DNA of 64,000 nucleotides. It comes from CADCTQ01 sp963844325 (lineage in GTDB: Bacteria; Bacteroidota; Bacteroidia; Cytophagales; 172606-1). Numbering within the stretch: position 1 is the stretch's first letter; each line of letters starts with the position of its first letter. Made by a program: the position numbers and the translations under genes. Below the pieces are notes generated by a model. That model ran no database searches, was not told the origin of the DNA, and saw only the letters and a list, made by a program, of their open reading frames with translations. The stretch covers positions 124,001-188,000 of the forward strand of contig CAWJNV010000001.1 of assembly GCA_963844325.1 (NCBI GenBank), given 5' to 3'. Of this stretch, positions 25,348 through 33,712 are shown one piece after another.

Positions 25348-27267
25348 TTACGTTCCTTTGTTGACGAAGACGACCTGCATTTTGTCGGCTTTTACCACTT
25401 TGCGGTAGAAATCCTGGAGTTCCGTGTACGTGGCGGCGGGGTAGCGGCCCTTTTTCATGCTCACGCGGCGCACGTAGGTAAGCACGTCGTTGGTGGCCGT
25501 GGCGGAGGCGCTGTACGTGCCGAACAGGGAGGCGAACGCCACCTTTTCGGGCACGAACTCTACGCCGAAGCCTTTGGGCAGGCGGTACACTACGGTATCC
25601 GTATCAATGAAATCCATGTCCAGCACCACTTCCATTTTACGGTTCTCCACGGCGGGCGGCACCTGGCTCCAGGCCGACAGCAGGTTGGGGACCAGGAACA
25701 CCCGGGTACCGCTTTTGGAAGCGCACTTGCGAACCGTCAGGGAAAGTTTTTCGGTGACGGCCGGAACGCGGTGCTTCTCCTGGGTGAGCGAAAACTTGTT
25801 GATCTCGAAGCTGGGAATTTTTATCCGCTTGTAAAGCCACTTTTTCTGGTCTTCCGGGGAGAAAGAATGAAGCACGTAGCTGGCCTCTTCCTGTTTGAAA
25901 CCCGTATTGGCGGCGGTCACTTCTACCGTGGCGTCGCCGTCGGCATTGAGAACCACATCGGCCTTCCGGTTTTGCTGGTTGTACAACGCGTTGTAGGAAG
26001 CGGTTTTCACCAGTTTACCGCCCGCCGGGGTAGCCAGCAACGCGTACCGGTCACTCGTGGAACTGCCCATGTAGCCGAACGGCGCCGTCTGGCTGGTGCA
26101 TTCGAGCCAAACCGTGTCCTTCTGGAGGGGCACGCACAGAATGGCGTGGTTGAAATGGCTGTTGGGGAAATCAGCGGCGGTAGGGGGCCGGTCGTCGCCG
26201 GCCATGATGGAGGTGCAGTAGGAGGGAATGCCTACGGCCTTCAGCATAGCCATCGTGTAATTGGACAACGCCTTGCAATCCCCGTACCCTTTTTCCGCCA
26301 CGGTTTTGGCTTCGAAAGTCTGCCAGCCGCCGATGCCGAGCTGGATGCTGATGTACCGGGTATGCCCCTGCAAGTATTCGTACACCTTGCGGACCTTGTC
26401 GGCCGGGTCTTTGGCATCGGCAGTGAGCTTGATTACCTTTTGTTTAACCTCTTCCGGGAGCACGTCCCGGTTGGCGTTCAACTCGTAATCCCACTTGCCG
26501 AAGGCTTCCCAGGTTTTCATGCTGCCCTTGGTGTTTCCCATCTGGAATTCCGTAGGCGCGGTGTAAACCACGGGCGTTACTTCCACCAACAGCGGGCTGT
26601 AGGGCTCCTTCACCACCGCGGGGAGGCTTTTTAGCTCCCAGGAATACGTCTTGCTTTCTCCCGCGTTTGCGATGACGGCCTTGGCTTGCCCGAGGTTCAG
26701 TTCCTTATACCGTAAGTCCAGTTCTTTGGGCATCAACACCCGGAAAGCAGCCTGTTCAATGGCAACGTATTCATCATTCTGCGGTTGCCAGGTGGGGTAG
26801 AACATCGTATTATTGCTACTTTCCTCGTACACAAACTCCACCGTGCACGGGTATTGCAGGTGCTTGAACTCGGCAATTTTAACCCGGCTGCTGGCAAACA
26901 GGGAAATATCACCGATGGAACTAACGTCTTGAATGTCTGACTTTTTGATTCTTTCAATCACCTGTCCCCATTCGTCGTACATCGTCCCCTCAATTTGACC
27001 GACTTTGTCGAAGGCGGTATTGTAGTATACGACCAGGTGGGCCCGGTCTTTGGCTTGCGCGTTTAGCAGGGTAACCGCGGAATGGGTCTTCGTTGTGGTT
27101 TCGCCCACGTTCTTCACCGTGTAGATGGTCTCGTGCATGCGTACCACGGCGTGGGCCTTTTCCTTAAGGGCGGCCGGAATGCTGCGCACCGGGTAGTTGC
27201 CGTCGGCGGCGTGCAGCAGGCCCGGCCCCAGCAGGAGCCCGGTGGCCAGGAGGAGTTTGTGGATCAT
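25348..27267 (-). CDS. DUF3857 / transglutaminase-like exported protein
   Basis: A 639-aa protein with a signal peptide (about 1-20, ending LLHAADG), an N-terminal DUF3857 beta-domain (about 50-230), a transglutaminase-like core (about 270-410) and a C-terminal beta-domain. The core keeps the Cys in 'GYGDCKALSNY' and the His in 'HFNHAILCV'; the third position is 'VWLECTSQTAPFG' with Glu-Cys where Asp is usual. It is therefore plausibly an active periplasmic protease or amide-acting enzyme; the substrate is unknown. It follows the related gene at 27280-29334 after 12 bp and is cotranscribed with it. Confidence 0.88.
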   Translation of the reverse strand: MIHKLLLATGLLLGPGLLHAADGNYPVRSIPAALKEKAHAVVRMHETIYTVKNVGETTTKTHSAVTLLNAQAKDRAHLVVYYNTAFDKVGQIEGTMYDEWGQVIERIKKSDIQDVSSIGDISLFASSRVKIAEFKHLQYPCTVEFVYEESSNNTMFYPTWQPQNDEYVAIEQAAFRVLMPKELDLRYKELNLGQAKAVIANAGESKTYSWELKSLPAVVKEPYSPLLVEVTPVVYTAPTEFQMGNTKGSMKTWEAFGKWDYELNANRDVLPEEVKQKVIKLTADAKDPADKVRKVYEYLQGHTRYISIQLGIGGWQTFEAKTVAEKGYGDCKALSNYTMAMLKAVGIPSYCTSIMAGDDRPPTAADFPNSHFNHAILCVPLQKDTVWLECTSQTAPFGYMGSSTSDRYALLATPAGGKLVKTASYNALYNQQNRKADVVLNADGDATVEVTAANTGFKQEEASYVLHSFSPEDQKKWLYKRIKIPSFEINKFSLTQEKHRVPAVTEKLSLTVRKCASKSGTRVFLVPNLLSAWSQVPPAVENRKMEVVLDMDFIDTDTVVYRLPKGFGVEFVPEKVAFASLFGTYSASATATNDVLTYVRRVSMKKGRYPAATYTELQDFYRKVVKADKMQVVFVNKGT

Positions 27268-27279
27268 GGGGTTGGGCGG

Positions 27280-29334
27280 TTATTGCTTTTTAAGAACGAT
27301 CTGTTCGGCGTGTTTGCTCACGATCTGGTGGTAAAATTCTTTCAGGTGGGCGTACTCCTCGGGCAGGTAGAGCGACTTGCGGAGGCTGATCTTGCTGGTC
27401 ACCTGGATCACGTTGCCGTTCTGGGCGGCCATGAACGTAAACCGGCCGCCTTTTTCGGGCAGGTCCAGCACAATGTTCTTGGGCATCTCCTCCACCACGT
27501 ACCCGTCGGGCACGGTGTAGCTGCCCACGAAGGTCCGGTCGATGGGCGTGCCGAAATCCACGGGAAACTTACGCACGTCATTCTTGAAGGGGTTCTCCGG
27601 CAAACCTTCCGTCACCAGGGGCTTCAGGTAGATCAGGTTGCCGGCCATCTGGGCGCCTTCGGCAATGGCTACCTGGCAGGTAATGCCCAAGGCCTCACCC
27701 AGTTTCTCGGCGTTTTTGATGTCGAGCTTTTCGATCTGCCACTGGGATTTGGTTTTGCGCAGGTTTTCGGCGTACTTCTCCTGGCCTTCCCCGAGGATCA
27801 TTTTCCGGGCGGGCAGGGCTGCGTAACCGCCTTCCGACAGGTCAACCGTTCCCTTGAACTGCCCTTCCGCGTCGAGTTTGAGGCGCACGCTGGTTACCTG
27901 CGACAACCTTTCGGAAGTATGCAGGGGCACCCACCGGCCTTCCTTCTTGCTGATGAGGCGCCCCGCCCCGTTGAGGCACCGGGTGGGCAGCACCGAGGGC
28001 ATCAGCAGCGGATCGGTGGCGTCGAGCAGCAAGTCCTTGCCGTCGAGGTTCACGTGGGCAATCACGTAGTTGAACTTGGTGAGCATGGTGTAGCTCTCCA
28101 GCAGGCGGCCGTGGTCGCGGGTACTCAGGATCACCGGGTTGGCGTCGAAGCCCGCGTCGCGCAGCAGGCCCACCAGCAGCAGGTTCACGTCGGCGGCGTT
28201 GCCCGTGTGGTTTTCAAAGGCTTTCTTGGTGCTTTCGGCAAACATGGTTTTGCGGCCGTCCCACTTTACCGACTTGCGCACCAGGTCGTAGAGGAGGGCA
28301 ATCTGCTCAGCGGGCCCGGTGGCCTTGGCTTTTACCACCCCCATCATGTCTTTGGCAAACCCGGTCCGGTTGAGTTGCCCACCGAAGCTTTCGTCGTGCA
28401 GCAGCATCTCGTTCACGGCATTCCAGTTGCTGGTCACGGGCTTTTCGAGCTGGCCGGGATACTTGGTGCTCGAGAGTTCAAACTCAATCTTGGTAATGTA
28501 ATCCTGCAGGGTGGTGATGAACGGTTCGTCGCGCAGGGCGGGTACGTCCTTGGTGGCCCAGCGGTAGGTGGTGGCGTTGGCCGTTACGCTCTCGAAGCGG
28601 GTCGGTATCCGTTCCGCCGACGTAAAGCCTCCGCGGGACACCGTTTCTCCCTCAATTTTAACCTGGAAGTCCACCGACTTCTGGCCCGTTTCGCTTACCT
28701 GGAAGGGTTCGTAGCCCGAGGAGAGGAGCCGGTAGCGGAAGTATTCGGGAATGACGACGCGGTATTCGCTCCAGGCCACGGGAACGGTGTTCTGGAATTC
28801 CCATTCGCGCAGGTTGAACAGGAAGTCCGAAGTGATGGTGTACTCGTATTCGAGCACGGAGCCTTCCTTCACGTTGGGCATCGTAAAATTCTTGGTGTAC
28901 CAGTTGGCGCTTTTTTTCTCCTCGAAGATGGCCTCCCGGGTCAGCTTTTCCTTTACCACCTTGCCGCCGGCCACGTTGTAGGAATACCCGTTGATGGAAG
29001 AGATTTTTTCCTCGCTGCTGTTGCTGGCGCGGTAAAAGGGAACCTTCACGGTAGCCCAGTCATAGCCCGACTTCTTGAGGATTTTGATCCGCACGTGCCG
29101 GTCGTGCACGATAAAAAAACCATCGGGGCCGTACTTGAAATACGAACTGCCGTAATCGCCCAGGATCACCGCTTCGGCGCTGGTGTCGGGGGCGTACGAC
29201 TTCATCTCGAGTTCGGCCATTTCTACTTTGCCAAACTTCATGGGGGCCGGTTGGGCGAACAGGGATGTTGACAGGCAAAGCAGCATGCCGGCTACGCACG
29301 CCGGCAGCAGGAAACGCAATCCATTGGGTTTCAT
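27280..29334 (-). CDS. DUF3857 protein with degenerate transglutaminase core
   Basis: A 684-aa paralogue of the next gene with the same order: signal peptide ('LLCLSTSLFAQ'), DUF3857 domain, transglutaminase-like core and C-terminal beta-domain. In the core the nucleophile position reads 'GNAADVNLLLVGLLRDAG', with Ala in place of Cys, and the His position reads 'KFNYVIAHV', with Tyr in place of His; only 'LLLDATDPLL' keeps the Asp. It should be catalytically dead and may bind ligand or assist its active neighbour, 12 bp downstream. First gene of the pair; its ATG is at 29334. Confidence 0.88.
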   Translation of the reverse strand: MKPNGLRFLLPACVAGMLLCLSTSLFAQPAPMKFGKVEMAELEMKSYAPDTSAEAVILGDYGSSYFKYGPDGFFIVHDRHVRIKILKKSGYDWATVKVPFYRASNSSEEKISSINGYSYNVAGGKVVKEKLTREAIFEEKKSANWYTKNFTMPNVKEGSVLEYEYTITSDFLFNLREWEFQNTVPVAWSEYRVVIPEYFRYRLLSSGYEPFQVSETGQKSVDFQVKIEGETVSRGGFTSAERIPTRFESVTANATTYRWATKDVPALRDEPFITTLQDYITKIEFELSSTKYPGQLEKPVTSNWNAVNEMLLHDESFGGQLNRTGFAKDMMGVVKAKATGPAEQIALLYDLVRKSVKWDGRKTMFAESTKKAFENHTGNAADVNLLLVGLLRDAGFDANPVILSTRDHGRLLESYTMLTKFNYVIAHVNLDGKDLLLDATDPLLMPSVLPTRCLNGAGRLISKKEGRWVPLHTSERLSQVTSVRLKLDAEGQFKGTVDLSEGGYAALPARKMILGEGQEKYAENLRKTKSQWQIEKLDIKNAEKLGEALGITCQVAIAEGAQMAGNLIYLKPLVTEGLPENPFKNDVRKFPVDFGTPIDRTFVGSYTVPDGYVVEEMPKNIVLDLPEKGGRFTFMAAQNGNVIQVTSKISLRKSLYLPEEYAHLKEFYHQIVSKHAEQIVLKKQ

Positions 29335-29571
29335 ACGGAGAGAATAAAAGGAAAAGGAAAGTGATGCAAAAAGGGAAAAAGCTAGGGAGCCCTAACGGGT
29401 TACAATTCTTTTTTCAGCAGCTGGCAGTGGTTGGGAGGGTAATGCGGAACGCGAGTTTAGTAAAAAAAACAACGCACCGCAAGGGGTACGCCGGCCGCTT
29501 TTTCCCGGTCCGGGAATTGCCTGCGGGGCGGCCCGCCTGGCCGCAAAAAAAGGATGGAAAGGCCGCAAACC

Positions 29572-30267
29572 TTACCGGCCCGGGGAGCCGGCCGCCGTGC
29601 GGGTGAAAATACGGGTGAATACGTACACCAGGCCGCCCACGGAAGCCACGGTGAGCAGGATGAGCCCCGTCCGGATGAAGCTGTTGTCGTCGGGGTTTTC
29701 GAGCAGTTGCCGGATGTTGCGGGCCTGCGTACCGGCAAACACCGTGAGGGCCGTCCGCGGCAGCATTCCTACCAAGCTGGCCCCCAGGTACTTTTTCAGG
29801 TCTACCTTCAGCATGGCCAGCACCACGTTCATGACGGCGAAGGGCAGCACCGGCGAGAGGCGGGCCAGGATGATGACTTTCGTCTGACCGCTACGCAGGT
29901 TTTCGACGGCGTTGCGGGCCTTGGGACTGCTTACCAGGGTATTGAGCAGCCGGTCGCCGACTACCCGGCCGGCGACCTGGTACCCGATGTAGGCCGCCGC
30001 CAGGTAGGCCACCACCATGGGCGGCAGGGAGGCCCAGCCCAGGAAGTAGCCACCCAGCAGGGCCGTAAACGTGGTGGGCGTGAGGGCAAACGCCATGGTA
30101 AAGCTTACCACCACGAAAAACAGCGTCCAGTGCGGCCAGCCGAAGTCGAGGATGTAGGGTTCGTAGCGGTACACCAGGTACGTGAGCCCGGAGCTGACGG
30201 TGAGGGCCAGCACGCCCAGCAGCGCCAGGTACAGCACGGACGCCCGGTAAGGATGCAGGTTTTTCAA
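29572..30267 (-). CDS. TVP38/TMEM64 (VTT/DedA-like) membrane protein
   Basis: A 231-aa protein with about five to six hydrophobic segments. The VTT-domain signature is clear: 'FALTPTTFTALLGGYFLGW' and, after the re-entrant region, 'VIILARLSPVLPFAVMNVVL'. Members of this superfamily move lipids between membrane leaflets. No ATG fits: the frame begins at a TTG at 30339 and a second TTG at 30267 ('MKNLHPYRAS') starts directly before the first membrane segment; I prefer the latter. The 237-bp gap to the DUF3857 gene (29335-29571) holds nothing I recognise. Confidence 0.82.
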   Translation of the reverse strand: MKNLHPYRASVLYLALLGVLALTVSSGLTYLVYRYEPYILDFGWPHWTLFFVVVSFTMAFALTPTTFTALLGGYFLGWASLPPMVVAYLAAAYIGYQVAGRVVGDRLLNTLVSSPKARNAVENLRSGQTKVIILARLSPVLPFAVMNVVLAMLKVDLKKYLGASLVGMLPRTALTVFAGTQARNIRQLLENPDDNSFIRTGLILLTVASVGGLVYVFTRIFTRTAAGSPGR

Positions 30268-30340
30268 TGGGATCGGCGGGGTACAATCCTCAGAACGGAG
30301 CGGCCGGGACAAAGGTTGGTGCGGCCCCGCCCGGGGCAAC

Positions 30341-30727
30341 TCATCCTTGCGCCCCCACGGGACGGGGCGGGTGGTTTTTCTTGCGGCGGTACGACGCGTA
30401 AATGAGCCCGGCGAGCCCCAGCAACGCCGCGGACATGCCCAGGGGCACCAGGTCCAGGTACATGCTTTCGGCCGGCACCCGCAGCCCGGTCAGCAGCGCC
30501 CCCACCGCAATGACCCCGGCCGCCACGGCGTACGCTTTCTCGTTGTAATACCAGGCGTACGGGAAGAAATGGGCGCCGGTAATGATCACGTAGGTCATTA
30601 CGAAGTAGTCGGGGTTTTTGAGGAGCACGAACACCAGGAAGGGAAAGTAGAACAGTTGGGCAAAATTGAGCCAGAGCCCCAGGGGCTGCAACGGGTTGCT
30701 TTTCAAGGTCCAGGTGGTGTGGAACAC
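30341..30727 (-). CDS. Small membrane protein, probably 5'-truncated (DUF7010-like)
   Basis: A 128-aa product from a GTG at 30727, with four hydrophobic segments and the stretch 'VIITGAHFFPYAWYYNEKAY', which recalls the C-terminal two-thirds of an uncharacterised membrane family (DUF7010-like, from memory). Nine further codons upstream of the GTG (up to 30754, reading IGGYLFDKK) look like a continuation of the same protein, then an in-frame TAA cuts it off. The N-terminal membrane segments seem to be missing, so this is probably a gene fragment. The next gene starts 88 bp upstream. Confidence 0.55.
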   Translation of the reverse strand: MFHTTWTLKSNPLQPLGLWLNFAQLFYFPFLVFVLLKNPDYFVMTYVIITGAHFFPYAWYYNEKAYAVAAGVIAVGALLTGLRVPAESMYLDLVPLGMSAALLGLAGLIYASYRRKKNHPPRPVGAQG

Positions 30728-30815
30728 TTTCTTATCAAATAAATATCCTCCAATTTATCCATTTAATCAGGTGAATGCTGGTATCATTCTACCGGATGAA
30801 TTTTGAAATGTTGGA

Positions 30816-31409
30816 TCAATGCGGCTCCTGGTCCGGTTCCCGCAGTTCCCGCAACATCAGGTCGTAGGCCTGGTGCGGAACCAGGAGGGTGCTCTTTTTG
30901 ATGGCCTCGCCCATCCGTTCGCGTTCGGTTTCGTCGATGAGCTTTTCCCCTGCCAGCCAACTGAGCACTGCCTGCCCCTGCCGCCGGTTTTCGGCCAGCC
31001 CGTCGCGGGTAATGCTGATCCGGACGTCGCCGGAAGCGTTGGGCAAGGGCACCGACCACTCCCGGTTGGCGGCCAGGATTTGCGCCAGCGTATCGGGCGT
31101 GAGGGCCCGCGTTGCCTCATCCAGCGCCTGTTGGTTCCCCTGCATTTCTTCGGGCAGGGCGGCAAAGTGTTCGTCGCGCAGGATGGTCAGGTATTCCAGG
31201 CGGGTCAGGTCGCGGCTGAGCGCCTTGACCTGGTTCTGGCAACTGATTTCGATCTTATTGACCAGCACCCGGGGCGCCAGGGCTTTTTCGCTCAGTTGGC
31301 GGTTGAGTTCCGTCAGGCGGCCGGCATCCAGGCGGGGGGCGTTTCCGGCGTGATTCCGGCAGTGCGTAACGCCCCACAACAGCAGTAAAAATACAATGGT
31401 CCTTTTCAT
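30816..31409 (-). CDS. Hypothetical lipoprotein
   Basis: A 197-aa protein with a short lipoprotein-type signal (hydrophobic 5-15, then VTHC). The mature part is helical and charged, with one further Cys in 'EISCQNQVKAL'. I do not recognise a family. It could sit on the periplasmic side of a membrane. It is part of a run of minus-strand genes with short gaps (42 bp to the acetyltransferase gene upstream), so cotranscription is likely. Confidence 0.65.
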   Translation of the reverse strand: MKRTIVFLLLLWGVTHCRNHAGNAPRLDAGRLTELNRQLSEKALAPRVLVNKIEISCQNQVKALSRDLTRLEYLTILRDEHFAALPEEMQGNQQALDEATRALTPDTLAQILAANREWSVPLPNASGDVRISITRDGLAENRRQGQAVLSWLAGEKLIDETERERMGEAIKKSTLLVPHQAYDLMLRELREPDQEPH

Positions 31410-31451
31410 GCGGTCATTTCGTTGCGTACCCGCTCCCTTTCCGGCGGCTGG

Positions 31452-31859
31452 TCAGTGTTCGTTGCCCTGGTAAATCCACATGGGCTGGCTCTCCCCGGCC
31501 CGCACAAAACCGCACTGCCGGTAAAAATGGACCGCTTTCCCGTCGGCCACCAGGATCTGCTGGTGAAAGTGGCCGTATTTCCCGGCGAAAGCCGCCATGA
31601 TCTGCTTGCCGATGCCCCGCCGCTGGTAGGCGGGATGCACCAGCAGGTGGGCGTAGTACACCACCAGGTGCCCATCCGACAGGGCGGTGCCGAGCCCCAC
31701 CAGTTGCGCCCCGTCCCAGGCCGTGACCAGCCCGTGGGCGTGCCGCAAGCCGCTGAGCAGCAGTTCCGGTTTTTCGGCCGACGACCAGCCGTTGGCGCGG
31801 TACAGGGCCAGCACCTGGTCTGGAGGGAGGTCGCGGTCTTCGCGCAGTTGAATGTTCAT
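31452..31859 (-). CDS. GNAT-family N-acetyltransferase
   Basis: A 135-aa single-domain GNAT. Motif A reads 'AHLLVHPAYQRRGIGKQIM' with the acetyl-CoA pyrophosphate loop (Q/R-x-x-G-x-G), preceded by strand 'GLGTALSDGHLVVYY' and followed by 'FYRQCGFVRAGES'. It acetylates an unknown amine. The ATG at 31859 gives the normal length. A second, unrelated GNAT gene lies 44 bp upstream on the same strand. Confidence 0.88.
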   Translation of the reverse strand: MNIQLREDRDLPPDQVLALYRANGWSSAEKPELLLSGLRHAHGLVTAWDGAQLVGLGTALSDGHLVVYYAHLLVHPAYQRRGIGKQIMAAFAGKYGHFHQQILVADGKAVHFYRQCGFVRAGESQPMWIYQGNEH

Positions 31860-31903
31860 CCTGGTTGTCTTTTTGGGGTGCCCGCCGGCGGGAACGGGGC
31901 GTA

Positions 31904-32326
31904 CTACGGGTAGCCGGCGTTGATCCGTTCCATGAACAAGCCGGGGTTGGCCAGTTCGCCGAAGCCGTACTGCCGGTACAAGCCGTGCGCATCGTGGGTG
32001 CCGAGCATCCACCGCCGTACGTTCCGGAGGTCGGGGTGGCCCAGCACGGCCTCCACCAGGGCTTTGCCGATGCCTTCCCCGCGGTGGGCTTGGACCACCA
32101 GCACGTCGAGCAGCCAGGCAATGACGGCGTAGTCGGTGACCACCCGCGCAAAACCCACCAGTTCGGACCCTTCGTACGCGCCGAAGCACAGCGAATGTTC
32201 AATGGACTGCCGGACGGTTTCGGGGGAGCGGTTGCGGGCCCAGTACGCCTGCTCCGTCAGCAGGGCGTGGATGCGCGTCACGTCGAGCCGCGCCTTGTCG
32301 GTGGAAAGGGTATACCGGTCGTTCAT
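31904..32326 (-). CDS. GNAT-family N-acetyltransferase
   Basis: A 140-aa single-domain GNAT with motif A 'LDVLVVQAHRGEGIGKALVEAVL' region (acetyl-CoA loop RGEGIGKAL), strand 'ELVGFARVVTDYAVIAWL' and the C-terminal 'HGLYRQYGFGELANPG'. This matches the ElaA/YjaB-like small acetyltransferases of unknown substrate. It lies in the same minus-strand run as the neighbouring GNAT and the S24/S26 peptidase-like gene, 24 bp away. Confidence 0.88.
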   Translation of the reverse strand: MNDRYTLSTDKARLDVTRIHALLTEQAYWARNRSPETVRQSIEHSLCFGAYEGSELVGFARVVTDYAVIAWLLDVLVVQAHRGEGIGKALVEAVLGHPDLRNVRRWMLGTHDAHGLYRQYGFGELANPGLFMERINAGYP

Positions 32327-32350
32327 GGCCGAATGATCAGGATGAGGTCT

Positions 32351-32668
32351 TTACAAGTCTTTCGCCTGGCCGCCAAACTCGGCCCGCACGGCCCGGCCGA
32401 AAACCTGCTTGGTCCAGCCGTTCTCGAAGCCGTGGTTGTTGGCGATCAGGTACCCCCGGCTGGCGTCCGCGGCAACGATTTTGTGGACGTCAATGTAGCG
32501 GCCCTTCACCTTGCAAAACACAATGTCGCCGGTGGCGTAGTGTTCCTGCCGCCGGAACGTGAGCAGGGTGCCCGATTTGAGGATGGGCAGCATCGACGCG
32601 CCAAATACCTTCATTTTTCCCGAGCCGGCTGCCTGGAGTTCCGCTTTCAGCCTTTCGTACTTATTCAT
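32351..32668 (-). CDS. Small S24/S26 peptidase-like protein
   Basis: A 105-aa protein with the LexA/signal-peptidase catalytic fold. 'VFGASMLPILKSGTLLTF' holds the candidate Ser nucleophile in the GxSMxP motif; 'GDIVFCKVKGRYIDVHKIVA' carries the strand pair and a Lys (VHKI) in place of the more usual Arg. There is no DNA-binding domain and no membrane anchor, so it is neither a repressor nor a standard signal peptidase. Start ATG at 32668 ('MNKYERLKAEL'). Confidence 0.75.
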   Translation of the reverse strand: MNKYERLKAELQAAGSGKMKVFGASMLPILKSGTLLTFRRQEHYATGDIVFCKVKGRYIDVHKIVAADASRGYLIANNHGFENGWTKQVFGRAVRAEFGGQAKDL

Positions 32669-32721
32669 AATAAATGGGAAAGGTACTGTTTTTTTGGCGC
32701 AGCACCACGGCCGCCCCGCCT

Positions 32722-33603
32722 TCAGGCCAGGGAGTAGAACGTGACGAAGAACAGGATGGTGCGATACGCCCCCAGCGCGGCAAACAGGCTCGGCACGACC
32801 AGCGCCATCCGCCACAGGCTTTCGCGCGGCGCGCAGCCGTAGAATGTCCTTTCGGCCCGGTAGAGGAAATACCCGTTGGTAATGAACACAAACGGATTCA
32901 CCAGGGCATTGATGAGGGGCAACAGCTCAATTTCGAGCCATTGGCCCGCGTAGAATATCCCGTAGGCCACCACGCCGAGGGCAATGGCGTTGAACAGCAG
33001 GTTGAAGCTCATGATTTCGAAGGCCAGCGTAATGTGCCCGGCCAGGTAGGGTTGCTTGCCCACGTTTGCCACCCCGAGGGGCACGCTGATGAGAAACACC
33101 AGCACGATGAGCAGCAGCTTGGCGTTTTCGGTGGACCTGGCCTCGTACCGCTCCCGGAATACCGGCGTGGTAATCTTCTTTTCGCGCATGTACGCATCGA
33201 CCAGCCGGTTGGCAATCCGGCTGTGGGGCCGGCCCGACAGTTGGGTGTCCAACCGGGAATTGAACGTTTCGAAGAAGGGCAGCAGGAAGTAGACCAGGTT
33301 GGCCAGCAAGAAGATGGAAAGCGGCTTGAGGTAGGGGCTGCGCCGGCCCTCCATGTACGCCCGGCTCAGGCCGCCCGGCGCCCGGGCAACCAACCGGACG
33401 GTGCGCCACACTTTGGCGTCCAGCGAGGTAAAGGCGTTGAAGATGTCTTCCAGGTAGTGCCGCACCGACAGGTCCCGGGGCTCGATCACTTTCTCGCCGC
33501 ACTGGTTGCAGTACCGGCCCGCAAACGCGTGGCCGCAGGTTTTGCAAGCCTGTTGCCGGGCGGTCGTCTCTTCCCCGGCGGTCGTCTCCTTCTCCAAGAT
33601 CAT
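32722..33603 (-). CDS. DUF3667 membrane protein with zinc ribbon
   Basis: A 293-aa protein. Near the N-terminus is a zinc ribbon with two CxxC pairs, 'CKTCGHAFAGRYCNQCGEK', followed by 'LSVRHYLEDIFNAFTSLDAK', the typical DUF3667 entry, and then four to six membrane segments. The family is widespread in Bacteroidota and has no known function. It starts with the ATG at 33603, 109 bp from the next minus-strand gene. Confidence 0.9.
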   Translation of the reverse strand: MILEKETTAGEETTARQQACKTCGHAFAGRYCNQCGEKVIEPRDLSVRHYLEDIFNAFTSLDAKVWRTVRLVARAPGGLSRAYMEGRRSPYLKPLSIFLLANLVYFLLPFFETFNSRLDTQLSGRPHSRIANRLVDAYMREKKITTPVFRERYEARSTENAKLLLIVLVFLISVPLGVANVGKQPYLAGHITLAFEIMSFNLLFNAIALGVVAYGIFYAGQWLEIELLPLINALVNPFVFITNGYFLYRAERTFYGCAPRESLWRMALVVPSLFAALGAYRTILFFVTFYSLA

Positions 33604-33712
33604 GTACGTGGCGCGTTTCTCCCCAAAATAAACGAATCATCCAGGTATTTTCCAAACCGGGTTTTACAATGCCGGGACGCACCGGGGTTCGGGTACGCGT
33701 TGCCGGCCCGGC

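Noticed and set aside
27082..29271. A 729-codon open frame on the plus strand over the DUF3857 pair.
   Set aside because: It spans two well supported minus-strand genes and their short gap and resembles no protein family.
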